Below, one piece after another: positions 33,607 through 41,961 of a stretch of 55,568 nt of DNA; the stretch's first letter is position 1, and each line of letters begins with the position of its first letter. Both the position numbers and the translations under genes were made by a program. Source of the stretch: CAYOXX01 sp964408025 (lineage in GTDB: Bacteria; Acidobacteriota; DATKUA01); assembly GCA_964408025.1 (NCBI GenBank), contig CAYOXX010000007.1:1-55568 (forward strand). The letters are read 5' to 3'. Below the pieces are notes generated by a model, which made no database searches, was not told the origin of the DNA, and saw only the letters and a list, made by a program, of their open reading frames with translations.

Positions 33607-34782
33607 ATGAAATCTCTTACAGATATCGCAAAGGGAGAAATTGCAGGAGGAGATATTAAAATTGACGTCCATTGCCATCTTCTGAATGGGGATTTAGTCC
33701 CAGACAAATTCTTCAAGATAATGACTCCTATTGGCGAGAAAACGTTAAGACGTCTGACTTCTTCTTTTACTTTCAGACAGATAGTGCGTTTTGTGTTTAG
33801 AGTAAAACACGTTGGAGATGTGGTGAAATTATTTAAAGAAAATATTGAATATGTAGCAAAAGCGCTTCTGAGGGAAATGAATGAGACGGGCGTTGTTGTG
33901 AGCACTCCCTTGATGATGGATTTGGAAAAGGCCTCATTCGATGACAAGCCGGAAATTCCTTATAATCATCAGATACCACTTATATCTGAAGTAGCTCTTA
34001 GTTGTAGGGGCAGGCTGATGCCGTTCGTGATGGTAGATCCCAGGCGAGAAGAAGCTATTTCATGGACTAAATTTGCTTTAGAAGATTATGGATTTTTAGG
34101 TGTGAAAATGTATCCTCCTTTAGGATACCATCCATACCATCAAGATAAGTTTGTGAATGAGCAACATGAAAATAATAAACGTATAAATAAAACACTAGAA
34201 GAGCTATACGAATATTGCCAAAGTAAAAGCATTCCAATAACACTCCACTGTGGAAAGGGAGGTGCCTACACCAGCGATTTGATCAAGTGCAAAGACATCG
34301 CCATGAACCTGACAAATCCGAGAAACTGGGAGAAAGTGCTCAAGGATTTCCCTGGGCTCTATTTGAACTTTGCGCACTTCGGCGGAGATTTGCATGAACA
34401 AGGACACTGGTCAACTAAAATAAAACAATTAATGAAAAATCCAGATTATGAGAATATATATGCCGATTTATCTTATAACGACAAAGCCTTAATGCGAGAA
34501 ACTAAGAAGCGATATTTTAAAATCTTAGAAAATGATCTAGATAGCGAAACTATCAATGAAAGGATCATATTTGGAACTGATTGGCTGATGACAAGGCTTA
34601 GATGGACTCAACAAGAATATATGGAGCCGTTCAAAACTAATTTAAGTTCTCAAAAATTAACACTGATCGGACATACAAATCCAAAGAATTATTTATTCCC
34701 CGATGGCATACCTGATAGAATAAAGGATTTTTATGCAAACAATGGAGTAACAATCGACCAGCGTGTAATGGATCTTGTGTAG
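33607..34782 (+). CDS. amidohydrolase-superfamily protein, laterally acquired
   Basis: A 391-residue metal-dependent hydrolase of the amidohydrolase_2 type, the family of decarboxylases and lactonases such as ACMSD. It starts at ATG 33607 behind GGAGGAATAAA; an upstream frame start at 33583 has no ribosome site. Visible motifs are the N-terminal metal site IKIDVHCHLLNGD, GVKMYPPLGYHP, the His in PITLHCGKGGAYTSD, LNFAHFGGDLHEQG and the Asp of RIIFGTDWLMTR. The gene is markedly AT-rich in a GC-rich neighbourhood and is the only plus-strand gene inside the aromatic locus. With the element at 34783 it splits dch from the bcr operon, so it looks inserted. The substrate is unknown; an aromatic carboxylate is possible but not shown. 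Confidence 0.75.
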   Translation: MKSLTDIAKGEIAGGDIKIDVHCHLLNGDLVPDKFFKIMTPIGEKTLRRLTSSFTFRQIVRFVFRVKHVGDVVKLFKENIEYVAKALLREMNETGVVVSTPLMMDLEKASFDDKPEIPYNHQIPLISEVALSCRGRLMPFVMVDPRREEAISWTKFALEDYGFLGVKMYPPLGYHPYHQDKFVNEQHENNKRINKTLEELYEYCQSKSIPITLHCGKGGAYTSDLIKCKDIAMNLTNPRNWEKVLKDFPGLYLNFAHFGGDLHEQGHWSTKIKQLMKNPDYENIYADLSYNDKALMRETKKRYFKILENDLDSETINERIIFGTDWLMTRLRWTQQEYMEPFKTNLSSQKLTLIGHTNPKNYLFPDGIPDRIKDFYANNGVTIDQRVMDLV

Positions 34783-35072
34783 CGGCAAAAGGTTCAGTCA
34801 CAGGGTTAGAGCATGGCGAGTAGTGTTATCTTGAATCCATGCCGCCTTGTTTACTATGCTTTATTGACCAGACAGCTCGTCTTCTTGAAGTCCTCTCACC
34901 AGGCAAGAGAGAGACCTGCGGCGGTCATTTCCGTCGGCTAAGATATCCTCGTCTCGGCTGACAATGCTCGATACGTGATAAATGGCTCCGGGGAATTCGA
35001 TACTGTGCATCAGCGCCGGTGGCAATTGATAAACGCCTGAATCCCAGGACTGCTCTCTTCACCTGTCACACC
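34783..35072 (-). mobile_element. miniature element derived from a REP-associated tyrosine transposase, copy 2
   Basis: The minus strand reads LMHSIEFPGAIYHVSSIVSR, DEDILADGNDRRRSLSCLV, then a stop. This is the same RAYT N-terminus as copy 1 at 2022-2321, with the same abrupt change to a tail containing GATTCAAG..AACACT, here decayed by stops. It begins immediately after the amidohydrolase stop codon (GCAAAAGGTTCAG) and ends near CTGAATCCCAGGACTG. The two copies are diverged, so they are old or belong to different subfamilies. No coding gene remains in 34783-35130. Confidence 0.6.
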
Positions 35073-35130
35073 CTATTCGTCATTGGCGGACAGGATTGTC
35101 CTCTCTCCGGGCGTAGTAGCGGAGCCGAAA

Positions 35131-35904
35131 TCAGCGGTTCTTCCAGACCGGTTTGCGCTTTTCCAAGAAAGAGTTCATGCCTTCGAGTGTGTCTTCGGTC
35201 TTCATCAGCTCGTCGAGGAAGAGGGAGTCGAGGCTGCGCATCGCCTCGGCGAACGGTTTTTCGAGATTCTCGACTACGGCGCGCTTGGCGAGGCGGATGA
35301 TCAGGGGGCTGGCGGCGCGTATGCCGTCCTCGAGGCCTGCTAATTCTTCCGCCAGCTTGTCGTCCTCGACTGCGCGGTTGATGAGGCCGATGGCGGCCGC
35401 GCGCTCGGCTCCGACGCTCTCGCCAAGGAGGCAGAGTTCGATGGCGCGGTTGTGGCCGATCAGTTTGGGCAGGGCGTAGGCTGCGAAGGGGGGGAAGAAG
35501 CCGAGGCGGATCTCCGGCTGCCCGAACTTGGAGCGCTTCGAGGCGATCGCCATGTCGCAGCCGGCCACCAGCTCGCACCCCCCGCCCAACGCCGCGCCGT
35601 CGACGACAGCCAGCGAGGGCACCGGCAGGGCTGCGAGACGCTCGAACATGCCGTCGAACTGCTCGACCATCTCGGCGACCAGCTCGGGTGCGTGGTCGGC
35701 CACGTCCACGCCGGCGCAGAACGCCTTGCCCACTGCCCCGATCTCCACCAGCTTCAGCTCCTCGTCGGCGGCGAAGGCGTCGAGGGCGTCGTTGATCTCG
35801 CGCATCATCTGGATGTTGAGGACGTTGACCGGCGGCCTATCCAGGACGATCCGCCCCACCGCTTCCTCGGTGGAGACATTTATGAATTCGTATGAGGTGC
35901 TCAT
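35131..35904 (-). CDS. dch: cyclohexa-1,5-diene-1-carbonyl-CoA hydratase candidate
   Basis: A 257-residue crotonase-fold enzyme. I start it at 35904 (MSTSYEFINVS) because GGAG lies upstream and the longer frame is poor sequence. The segment AVGKAFCAGVDVADHAPELV and the run AALPVPSLAVVDGAALGGGC, then FGQPEIRLGFFPP, match dienoyl-CoA hydratase (BadK/Dch/BzdW type), which adds water to the product of benzoyl-CoA reductase. Oxyanion-hole segments are CAGVD and GAALGGG. It is separated from the bcr operon by the AT-rich insertion and from the Oah-like gene by a 400-base repeat region, so it probably has its own promoter or long-distance readthrough. A general enoyl-CoA hydratase is the alternative. 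Confidence 0.8.
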   Translation of the reverse strand: MSTSYEFINVSTEEAVGRIVLDRPPVNVLNIQMMREINDALDAFAADEELKLVEIGAVGKAFCAGVDVADHAPELVAEMVEQFDGMFERLAALPVPSLAVVDGAALGGGCELVAGCDMAIASKRSKFGQPEIRLGFFPPFAAYALPKLIGHNRAIELCLLGESVGAERAAAIGLINRAVEDDKLAEELAGLEDGIRAASPLIIRLAKRAVVENLEKPFAEAMRSLDSLFLDELMKTEDTLEGMNSFLEKRKPVWKNR

Positions 35905-35975
35905 CTCGCTCTCCTTCGCGATCGAAAAATTGCTCTTGCCATTTTTACTGAATCTATGGTTGTTCCTTCGAGTGT

Positions 35976-36258
35976 CCGCGCGGGCTAAATGCCCGCGCCT
36001 ACGAGCTTCACTATTGTACAAGTAGGCTTTCGTAGGCGCGTCCATTTAGGGCGCGCGCTTCTCCTTCGCGCTCGTCAGAGTATCATCCGTTCAAAGGTGA
36101 CAGACAGGAATTTCTGTCCTACCGCAATGCAGGCGACCTAAAGGTCGCCGCTACAGCATATGTGACAGACAAGAGAGCTTGTCCGCCCGTGGCGGATCTG
36201 TCCTACCGTTATCCCGATGTGACAGCTGTCGTTGGCGCGTCCATTTAGGGCGCGCGCT
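35976..36258. repeat. cluster of six palindromic hairpin repeats
   Basis: The gap between dch and the Oah-like gene holds six hairpins with unrelated stems and mostly a shared CTAC-type tail. They are GCGCGGGC-taaat-GCCCGCGC (35978-35998, tail CTACG); GCGCGTCC-attta-GGGCGCGC (36036-36056, inverted, preceded by CGTAG); GACAGGAATTTCTGTC (36103-36118, tail CTACC); GGCGACC-taaa-GGTCGCC (36132-36149, tail CTACA); GACAAG-agag-CTTGTC (36168-36183), nested within GACAG/CTGTC (36164-36202, tail CTACC); and a second GCGCGTCC-attta-GGGCGCGC (36235-36255). They are REP-like. No gene is present. Confidence 0.8.
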
Positions 36259-36311
36259 TATGTTTAACGTTCCGGTGTACGTCCTCGCTGCAAAGGTGAA
36301 TCAGCCTTCCG

Positions 36312-37355
36312 CTACAGCTTCGCGCCGCATGCGCCGCAGTGGGTGAAGCTCGACGGCAGGGCCACTGCTCCGCACTCGCTGCAGCTCTTGTTGTAGGGCC
36401 CCCAGGGGAACTCGCTGGAGGCGCCCTCGGCGGCCAGCTCTCTGAGCCGCTTGTAGCCGGCACGGCGCTTCTCGACGAATGACCTCATGCCCTCCAGCGG
36501 CTCGTAGCTGGTGTAGTGTATCGCCAGCCAGTCGCGCGCGTGGCCGATCGTCTGGTGCCAGGCCAGTTCCTTCCAGACGTTGACCTGCTGCTTGGTGTAG
36601 CGGGTGCACTCGGGGAACTTGTCGACCAGCTTGGCCACTAATTCGTCGATTTTCTGGTCCAGGCGCTCGAGGCTGATCGAGTAGCCCTCCTCGCCCTTCT
36701 GCGCCTTCTTGATCTGCTCGGCATCGGCCCGCTCGACGAACTCGCCGTCCTTGACCACCGAGGGGACGACGTAGTTTACCAGCCCCCACTCCAGCGCCTT
36801 GTAGGGCGGTATGCGTTCGTTGAGCATCAGTATCTCGCGCGCCCGGCGGTCGCCGACGAGGATCGGCAGCCACTGGGTGGCGCCGCCGCAGGCGACGCTG
36901 CCGACGTTGGTGCCCACCTGGCCGATGAAGGCGTGCTCGGCGATCACCGCCAGGTCGCAGGCCATCTGCGACTCGTTGCCGCCGCCGACCGCCATGCCGT
37001 TGAGGCGGGCGATGGTCGGCTTGCCGGAGTTGACCATGCTCTCGATGTAGGCCCGGAACAGGCCCATGTATTTCCAGTAGTCCCGCGGCCGCGCGCAGTA
37101 CTCCTGCTCGTACTCCTTGACGTCGCCGCCGGTGCAGAAGGCCCGGTCGCCGGCGCCGGTGTAGACGATCACGGCCACGCCGTCGTCGAATGCGGCGTCG
37201 TTGAAGGCGGTGGCCAGCTCGCGCAGCGCCGGGGTGCTGTAGGCGTTGTAGTTGTGCGGGCGGTTGATCGTCACCCGCGCCACCCAGTCCTTCTTCTCGT
37301 AGAGGACCTCCTGGAAGCCGAATTTCTCGGCCGCTTTGCTTTCGAACATTGCCAT
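36312..37355 (-). CDS. oah: Oah/BamA-like 6-oxocyclohex-1-ene-1-carbonyl-CoA hydrolase with C-terminal zinc ribbon
   Basis: A 347-residue crotonase-family protein. NRPHNYNAYSTPALREL, GAGDRAFCTGGDVKEYEQEY, YWKYMGLFRAYIESM and LNGMAVGGGNESQMACDLA follow the pattern of BamA/Oah, the ring-opening hydrolase that adds two waters to the cyclic oxo-enoyl-CoA; the YM-x-LF motif is typical of that group. The last 35 residues are different from the reference family: CSECGAVALP then HCGACGAKL, a C-x2-C/C-x2-C zinc ribbon like those of acyl-CoA-binding DUF35 proteins. GGGGG lies before the start. Together with dch and had it completes the upper benzoyl-CoA pathway. Sequence divergence from Thauera Oah leaves the exact ring substrate open. 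Confidence 0.72.
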   Translation of the reverse strand: MAMFESKAAEKFGFQEVLYEKKDWVARVTINRPHNYNAYSTPALRELATAFNDAAFDDGVAVIVYTGAGDRAFCTGGDVKEYEQEYCARPRDYWKYMGLFRAYIESMVNSGKPTIARLNGMAVGGGNESQMACDLAVIAEHAFIGQVGTNVGSVACGGATQWLPILVGDRRAREILMLNERIPPYKALEWGLVNYVVPSVVKDGEFVERADAEQIKKAQKGEEGYSISLERLDQKIDELVAKLVDKFPECTRYTKQQVNVWKELAWHQTIGHARDWLAIHYTSYEPLEGMRSFVEKRRAGYKRLRELAAEGASSEFPWGPYNKSCSECGAVALPSSFTHCGACGAKL

Positions 37356-37392
37356 GGTCTGTTCCCCCGTGGGTATGTTGGTGGCCGCCGCC

Positions 37393-38952
37393 TCAGCGCT
37401 CCCGGTCCGGCTCGAAGCGCTCGCGCAGCGCCCGGTGCAGTATCTTGCCCGACGCCGTCCTCGGCATCTCGTCGGCCTCGATGAAGATCACCGACTTGGG
37501 TTTCTTATAGGGCGCCATCTTGTCCCGGCAGAACCCGATCAGCTCCTCCTCGCTCACCTCGAAGCCGTGGCGGGTGACGACCACCGCGTTGACCGCCTCG
37601 CCCCACTTGTCGTGGCGCAAGCCGAGAACCGCCACGTCGAGGACGGCGGGGTGGCGGGCGATAACGCCCTCGACCTCGCTGGGGTATACGTGCTCGCCGC
37701 CGGTGATGATCAGGTTGTGCTTGCGGTCGACGAGGTAATAGTAACCGTCTTCGTCCCTGCGGGCCATGTCGCCGGCGCTAAACCACTCGCCGGCGAACGA
37801 CTCGGCCGTCTTCTCGGGCAGCTTGTGGTAGCCGTCGAACATCATCGGCCCGCGGCTGTAGAGCTCGCCCACCTCGCCGGGCGGCAGCTCGCGCCCCTCC
37901 TCGTCGAGGATCTTTATGAAGTCGGTGCCCAGCGACTCGCGCCCGATGGAGCCGGCCTTGGTGAGCTGCTCGTGGGGAAAGGATACGGTGACGATTCCCG
38001 CCTCTGTCGAGCCGTAGGCTTCGTAGAGCTCGACGCCCTCGAAGCGGCCCATGATCCGCTTCTTGATCTCCCCCAGGGCCGGCGCCGAGGAGCATAGGAG
38101 CTTGCGGATGGAGCCGACGTCGTAGCGCTTCCACTCCTCCTGGGGCACGCCCAGCAGGATGTTGTAGTGGGTCGGGATGAGGGAAATGAAGGTGATCCGC
38201 TCGCGCTGGATGATTTGAAGGATCTCGATCGGGTCGAAGCGCCTGGCTGGGAGCAGGTAGACGGTGGCGCCGATGTAGGTGAAGGTGAAGGAGAAGAAGG
38301 TGGAGTTAACGTGGCAGAGCGGCATGACGTTGAGGCAGACGTCGTCGAGGCGGAAGCCGAAGTCGACGGGATTGATCAGATAGAAGGCGGCGTACGACTC
38401 GTGGGAGCGGAGCACACCCTTCGGCGTGCCGGTAGTCCCCGAGGTATAGAGCAAGACCCAGGGATCGGCGGCCGGCACGCGGTCTCCAGGCTCGACAGCG
38501 TCCGCCGAGGCAAGCAGCTCCTCGTACGGCTCGTAGCCGGCGGCCGCCTCGGCGCCGCAGCAGAAGAACCGCTCGACGTTGCCCAGCGTCGACCTGACCT
38601 CGTCGATGGTGGGGATGAACTCGTCCTGGACGATCAGAGACCGGGCGTCAGAGTTATTGACCACGTACTGCGCCTCGCGGCCCAGGAGGCGGAAGTTTAC
38701 CGGCACGATCACCAGGCCTGCCTTGGCGCAGGCTACGTAGGCCTCGACGATCTCGTGGCAGTTCTCCATCAGCACCGCCACCCGGTCGCCCCGCCGCAGC
38801 CCCAGCCCCAGGAGGCCGTTAGCCAGCCGGTTGGTCCGCTCCTCCAGCGCCGCGAAGCTCACCCGGCGCTCCGCGTCGGCGATGGCGGTCTTGTCCGGGT
38901 ACTTGGAGGCGTTCATGCGCACCATGTCGCCGAGGTTCATCCAGTTGGCCAT
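37393..38952 (-). CDS. AMP-forming acyl/aryl-CoA ligase
   Basis: A 519-residue member of the ANL superfamily, which activates a carboxylic acid through an acyl-AMP. The core motifs are LLYTSGTTGTPKGVLRSHES (A3, near 165), ELYEAYGSTEAGIVTVSFP (A5), GEWFSAGDMARRDEDGYYYL (A7), DRKHNLIITGGEHVYPSEVE (A8) and the C-terminal catalytic Lys in MPRTASGKILHRAL (A10). No targeting or membrane segment is seen. In this locus benzoate, 4-hydroxybenzoate or cyclohexane carboxylate are natural candidates; its overall look is the broad FadD/cyclohexanecarboxylate-ligase type rather than clear benzoate-CoA ligase. Gaps of 37 and 40 bases to its neighbours suggest one transcript. Confidence 0.87.
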   Translation of the reverse strand: MANWMNLGDMVRMNASKYPDKTAIADAERRVSFAALEERTNRLANGLLGLGLRRGDRVAVLMENCHEIVEAYVACAKAGLVIVPVNFRLLGREAQYVVNNSDARSLIVQDEFIPTIDEVRSTLGNVERFFCCGAEAAAGYEPYEELLASADAVEPGDRVPAADPWVLLYTSGTTGTPKGVLRSHESYAAFYLINPVDFGFRLDDVCLNVMPLCHVNSTFFSFTFTYIGATVYLLPARRFDPIEILQIIQRERITFISLIPTHYNILLGVPQEEWKRYDVGSIRKLLCSSAPALGEIKKRIMGRFEGVELYEAYGSTEAGIVTVSFPHEQLTKAGSIGRESLGTDFIKILDEEGRELPPGEVGELYSRGPMMFDGYHKLPEKTAESFAGEWFSAGDMARRDEDGYYYLVDRKHNLIITGGEHVYPSEVEGVIARHPAVLDVAVLGLRHDKWGEAVNAVVVTRHGFEVSEEELIGFCRDKMAPYKKPKSVIFIEADEMPRTASGKILHRALRERFEPDRER

Positions 38953-38992
38953 TCTTTGCTCTCCGCTATCAGAGCCGGGACGGCGGCCGCAG

Positions 38993-41077
38993 CTACGTAA
39001 GTATTATGCGGGCGTCCAGCACCGCGGTGGCCTCGGGCGAGGGCCCGGCCGAGATCGGATTGAGGTCGATCTCCCTGATGCGCGGGAAGTCGGTCACCAG
39101 GCGCGAGAGGCGCAGCAGTATCCCATGCAGCGCATCGAGATCCGCTCCCTCTCTCCCGCGGGCGCCGCGGAGCAGGGGGAAGGCTTTCACCGCCCGCACC
39201 ATCGCCTCCGCCTCGGGGGCGCTTAACGGGGCGAGGGAGAAGGCGACGTCCTTCAGTATCTCGACGTAGATGCCGCCGAGTCCGAACATCAGCACGTGCC
39301 CGAGCCCCTCTTCGGCCTTGGCCCCGGCGATCACCTCGATGCCGCCGGGACGGAAGCTCTGCACCAGGTAGCGGCGCTCCCCGGCGGCGAAGCTCTTCTC
39401 CATCCGCTCCAGCTCGAGCTCGAGCCGCTCGGCGTCGCCGATGTCGAGGGCCACGCCCCCGGCGTCGCTCTTGTGCAGCACGGCCTCCGAGTCGATCTTC
39501 AGCGCCACGGGGAAGCCGATCTTTTCGGCGGCCGCGAGCGCTTCGCGCGGCCCCGCCGCGTCCCTCCATGGGACGGCGGGAATGCCGTAGCACTCCAGCA
39601 GCGCGAAGGCCTCCGCCGCCGCCAGCGGACCGCTCTCCCTGCCGGCGACTATTCTGCCCGCGCTCTCGACGTCGGCATCCACCGGCTCCGCCGCCCCCCC
39701 CTCGGGGGGCCTGTCGCGGAGCTCGCCGTACTCGGTCATCCGCGCCAGCACCCTGGCCGCGGTCTCGGGGAAGTCGTAGGTCGGGATGCCGCTCTCCCTC
39801 ACGGTCCGCAGCGTCTCGGCCCAGATCTCCTTGTTGGTCATCGCCACGCAGAGGATCGGCTTGCCGGCGCCGCGCCCGACCTTAACTACCTCCCGCGCCA
39901 CCGCAGGGCAGTCTACGAAGAACGGCGTCACGAAGTGCAGCAGGATCGAGTGGATCGCCTCTTCCGCCAACAGCGTCTCCAGGGCGGTGGCGAAGTGCTC
40001 CGGCGTGGCGGTGGCCAGCACGTCGACGGGGTTGCGCACCGAGGCCTGCGGGTATAGCTGCGGCCGCAGCGCTTCGCGTGCTCCCTCCGAAAGCCGCGGC
40101 ATCTCGAGGCCCGCTTCGATCAGCTCATCGGTGGCGATGATCGCCGGCCCGCCGGTGTTGGTGATTATCCCCACTCCCCTGCCTTCGGGGACCGGCTGCG
40201 CGGCGAACCCTATGGCGGCCTGGCAGATATCCTCGTGTGAGTCGAAGTGCAGGACGCCGGCCTTCTCGAAGACCAGCCGCACCGCGGCGTCCTGCTGCAG
40301 CAGCATGCCGGTGTGAGAGCTGACCGCCCTGGCGCCCTCGGCGGTGCGCCCGGACTTCATCGCCAGCACCGGCTTGGCGCGCCCCACCTCGCGCGCCGCC
40401 TCGAGGAAGGCCCGCGGGTCGGGCAGGCTCTCGATCTGGACGACGATCGCCCTGGTCCCCTCGTCGGCGCCCATGTAGCGCAGGATCTCCGGGATGCCGA
40501 TGTCGCAGGCGTTGCCGTTGCTGGCGTAGAGCCGCACGCCGGCGCCCAGCTCCAGCAGGCGATTGTTGACCACCTCGCCCACGCCGCCGCTCTGGGCGAT
40601 GAGCGAGATGCTCCCCGGCCGCAGCGGCGTGAAGGTGAAGTTGGCGTAGAGGCTGACCTCCTCGTCGGAATTCATCACCCCCTGGCAGTTCGGCCCGAAG
40701 AGGCGCACGCCGTGCTCGCGGGCGATGGCGACCATCTCTTTCTCCAGGGCGGCGCCCTCCGCCCCGGTCTCCTTGAAGCCGGCGGAGTTGACGATCACCA
40801 CCTTGACGCCCTTCTTCCCGCACTGCTCCACCACGCCCGGCACGAAGGTGTTGCGCAGGACGACGTGCGCCAGGTCGACCTCGCCGGGTACGTCGGCGAT
40901 CGAAGGGTAGGCCTTGTGGTCCAGTATCGATTCGGCCTTGGGGTTGACGGGGAAGAGCGGGCCGCGGAAGCCGTAGGTCGACAGGTTCTGCAGTACGCGG
41001 TAGCCGATAGTCAGCTCGCGATTGGAGGCGCCGATTACGGCGACCGAGCGAGGCCTAAACAACGGGTCCAGGTTCAC
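38993..41077 (-). CDS. NDP-forming acyl-CoA synthetase (alpha-beta fusion)
   Basis: A 694-residue fusion of the two subunits of ADP-forming acyl/acetyl-CoA synthetase. The alpha part has the CoA-binding Rossmann domain (FRPRSVAVIGASNRELTIGY), FGPNCQGVMNS, IAQSGGVGEVV and the segment with the phosphorylated His, SSHTGMLLQQDAAVR (about 260). The beta part is an ATP-grasp domain from about 480 (GIPAVPWRDAAGP, FPVALKIDSEAVLHKSDAGG, GLGGIYVEILKDV). The reaction is reversible and in fermenting anaerobes makes ATP from acyl-CoA. Placed beside an AMP-forming ligase, it may recover energy from acetyl-CoA or another CoA ester, or activate an acid at low cost. It starts at GTG behind AAGGGGGA. Confidence 0.9.
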   Translation of the reverse strand: MNLDPLFRPRSVAVIGASNRELTIGYRVLQNLSTYGFRGPLFPVNPKAESILDHKAYPSIADVPGEVDLAHVVLRNTFVPGVVEQCGKKGVKVVIVNSAGFKETGAEGAALEKEMVAIAREHGVRLFGPNCQGVMNSDEEVSLYANFTFTPLRPGSISLIAQSGGVGEVVNNRLLELGAGVRLYASNGNACDIGIPEILRYMGADEGTRAIVVQIESLPDPRAFLEAAREVGRAKPVLAMKSGRTAEGARAVSSHTGMLLQQDAAVRLVFEKAGVLHFDSHEDICQAAIGFAAQPVPEGRGVGIITNTGGPAIIATDELIEAGLEMPRLSEGAREALRPQLYPQASVRNPVDVLATATPEHFATALETLLAEEAIHSILLHFVTPFFVDCPAVAREVVKVGRGAGKPILCVAMTNKEIWAETLRTVRESGIPTYDFPETAARVLARMTEYGELRDRPPEGGAAEPVDADVESAGRIVAGRESGPLAAAEAFALLECYGIPAVPWRDAAGPREALAAAEKIGFPVALKIDSEAVLHKSDAGGVALDIGDAERLELELERMEKSFAAGERRYLVQSFRPGGIEVIAGAKAEEGLGHVLMFGLGGIYVEILKDVAFSLAPLSAPEAEAMVRAVKAFPLLRGARGREGADLDALHGILLRLSRLVTDFPRIREIDLNPISAGPSPEATAVLDARIILT

Positions 41078-41100
41078 TTTTCCCCCTTCCTGATTTCCGC

Positions 41101-41961
41101 TTACTGCGCCGCCGAGAACCGCTCCCGCGACATCAGGGCCGCGCCCAGGGCGCAGACGAGCTGGGGGCGCGGCGGCACCAGGACTTTCACCTGGAACTCC
41201 TCCTGGAGCATCTCCGCGATCAGCGGGCTGTGCTCGATAACCCCGCCGGTGAGGACCACTTCGCTGCCCCTGATGCCGAACTCGTAGATCCTCTTGACGA
41301 CGGAGAACATCGCGCCCCGCACCAGGTCCTCGAGGTTGACGCCGCGGCGCAGGTGGGCGAGGATCTCGCTGAAGGTGAAGACGGTGCAGTAGGAGCCGAG
41401 CTCCACGCGCCGCGTGCTCCGGCGGGCCAGGGGCTCCAGCTCTTCGAGGCGCAGGTCGAGGCGGTTGGCGATCTCCTCAAGGAAGGCCCCGGTGCCGGCG
41501 GCGCACTTCCTGTTCATCTGGAAGTCGACCCGCCGCCCCTCGCTGTCGAGCCAGACTATCTTGTTGTCCTGCCCGCCGATGTCGACTACGCACAGGGAGC
41601 GCGGGAAAAGGTGGTGCGATCCCTTCGCCAGGCAGCTGATCTCGGTGCTCTCGCTGTCGCTTATCGGGATGTTCTTGCGACCGTAGCCGGTCGACAGGGT
41701 GCCGGCGATAGCCCCCGCTCCAGCCTCCAGAGCGGCCGCCTCGAGGGCCCGCTCGAAGCACTCCGCGGCTACGCGCTCGTAGGATATGCCGGTCTTGAGC
41801 ACGCACGAGCCCAGAATCGCCGCCCGCTCGTCGACGATGACGGCCTTCGTTGCCGAGGCCCCGATATCTAAGCCGGCGAAGTAGATATGGCCTATCCCCT
41901 TTCCTCCAGCTGCTCCACGAACGCCTCGATGCCGGTGCGCGACTGCTCCTCCGAGTAGCAC
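41101..41961 (-). CDS. BadF/HgdC-type ATPase activator of the neighbouring dehydratase-like protein
   Basis: An acetate-kinase-fold ATPase of about 260-286 residues. Motifs: FAGLDIGASATKAVIVDE (phosphate 1), LSTGYGRKNIPISDSES, CVVDIGGQDNKIVWLD, the cluster Cys in NRKCAAGTGAFLEEIA and GSYCTVFTFSEIL, and LTGGVIEHSPLI. A homodimer of such a protein carries one [4Fe-4S] cluster and injects electrons into its partner on ATP hydrolysis. The start is unclear: the frame opens at GTG 41961, overlapping the upstream gene by 70 bases, whereas the conserved part begins near 41880 without a normal start codon. Overlap with 41892-43139 indicates tight coupling to that protein rather than to the bcr set. 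Confidence 0.83.
   Translation of the reverse strand: MLLGGAVAHRHRGVRGAAGGKGIGHIYFAGLDIGASATKAVIVDERAAILGSCVLKTGISYERVAAECFERALEAAALEAGAGAIAGTLSTGYGRKNIPISDSESTEISCLAKGSHHLFPRSLCVVDIGGQDNKIVWLDSEGRRVDFQMNRKCAAGTGAFLEEIANRLDLRLEELEPLARRSTRRVELGSYCTVFTFSEILAHLRRGVNLEDLVRGAMFSVVKRIYEFGIRGSEVVLTGGVIEHSPLIAEMLQEEFQVKVLVPPRPQLVCALGAALMSRERFSAAQ

Noticed and set aside
35976..36258. CRISPR array
   Set aside because: The repeated units differ in stem sequence, are not evenly spaced, occur in both orientations, and no cas genes are nearby.
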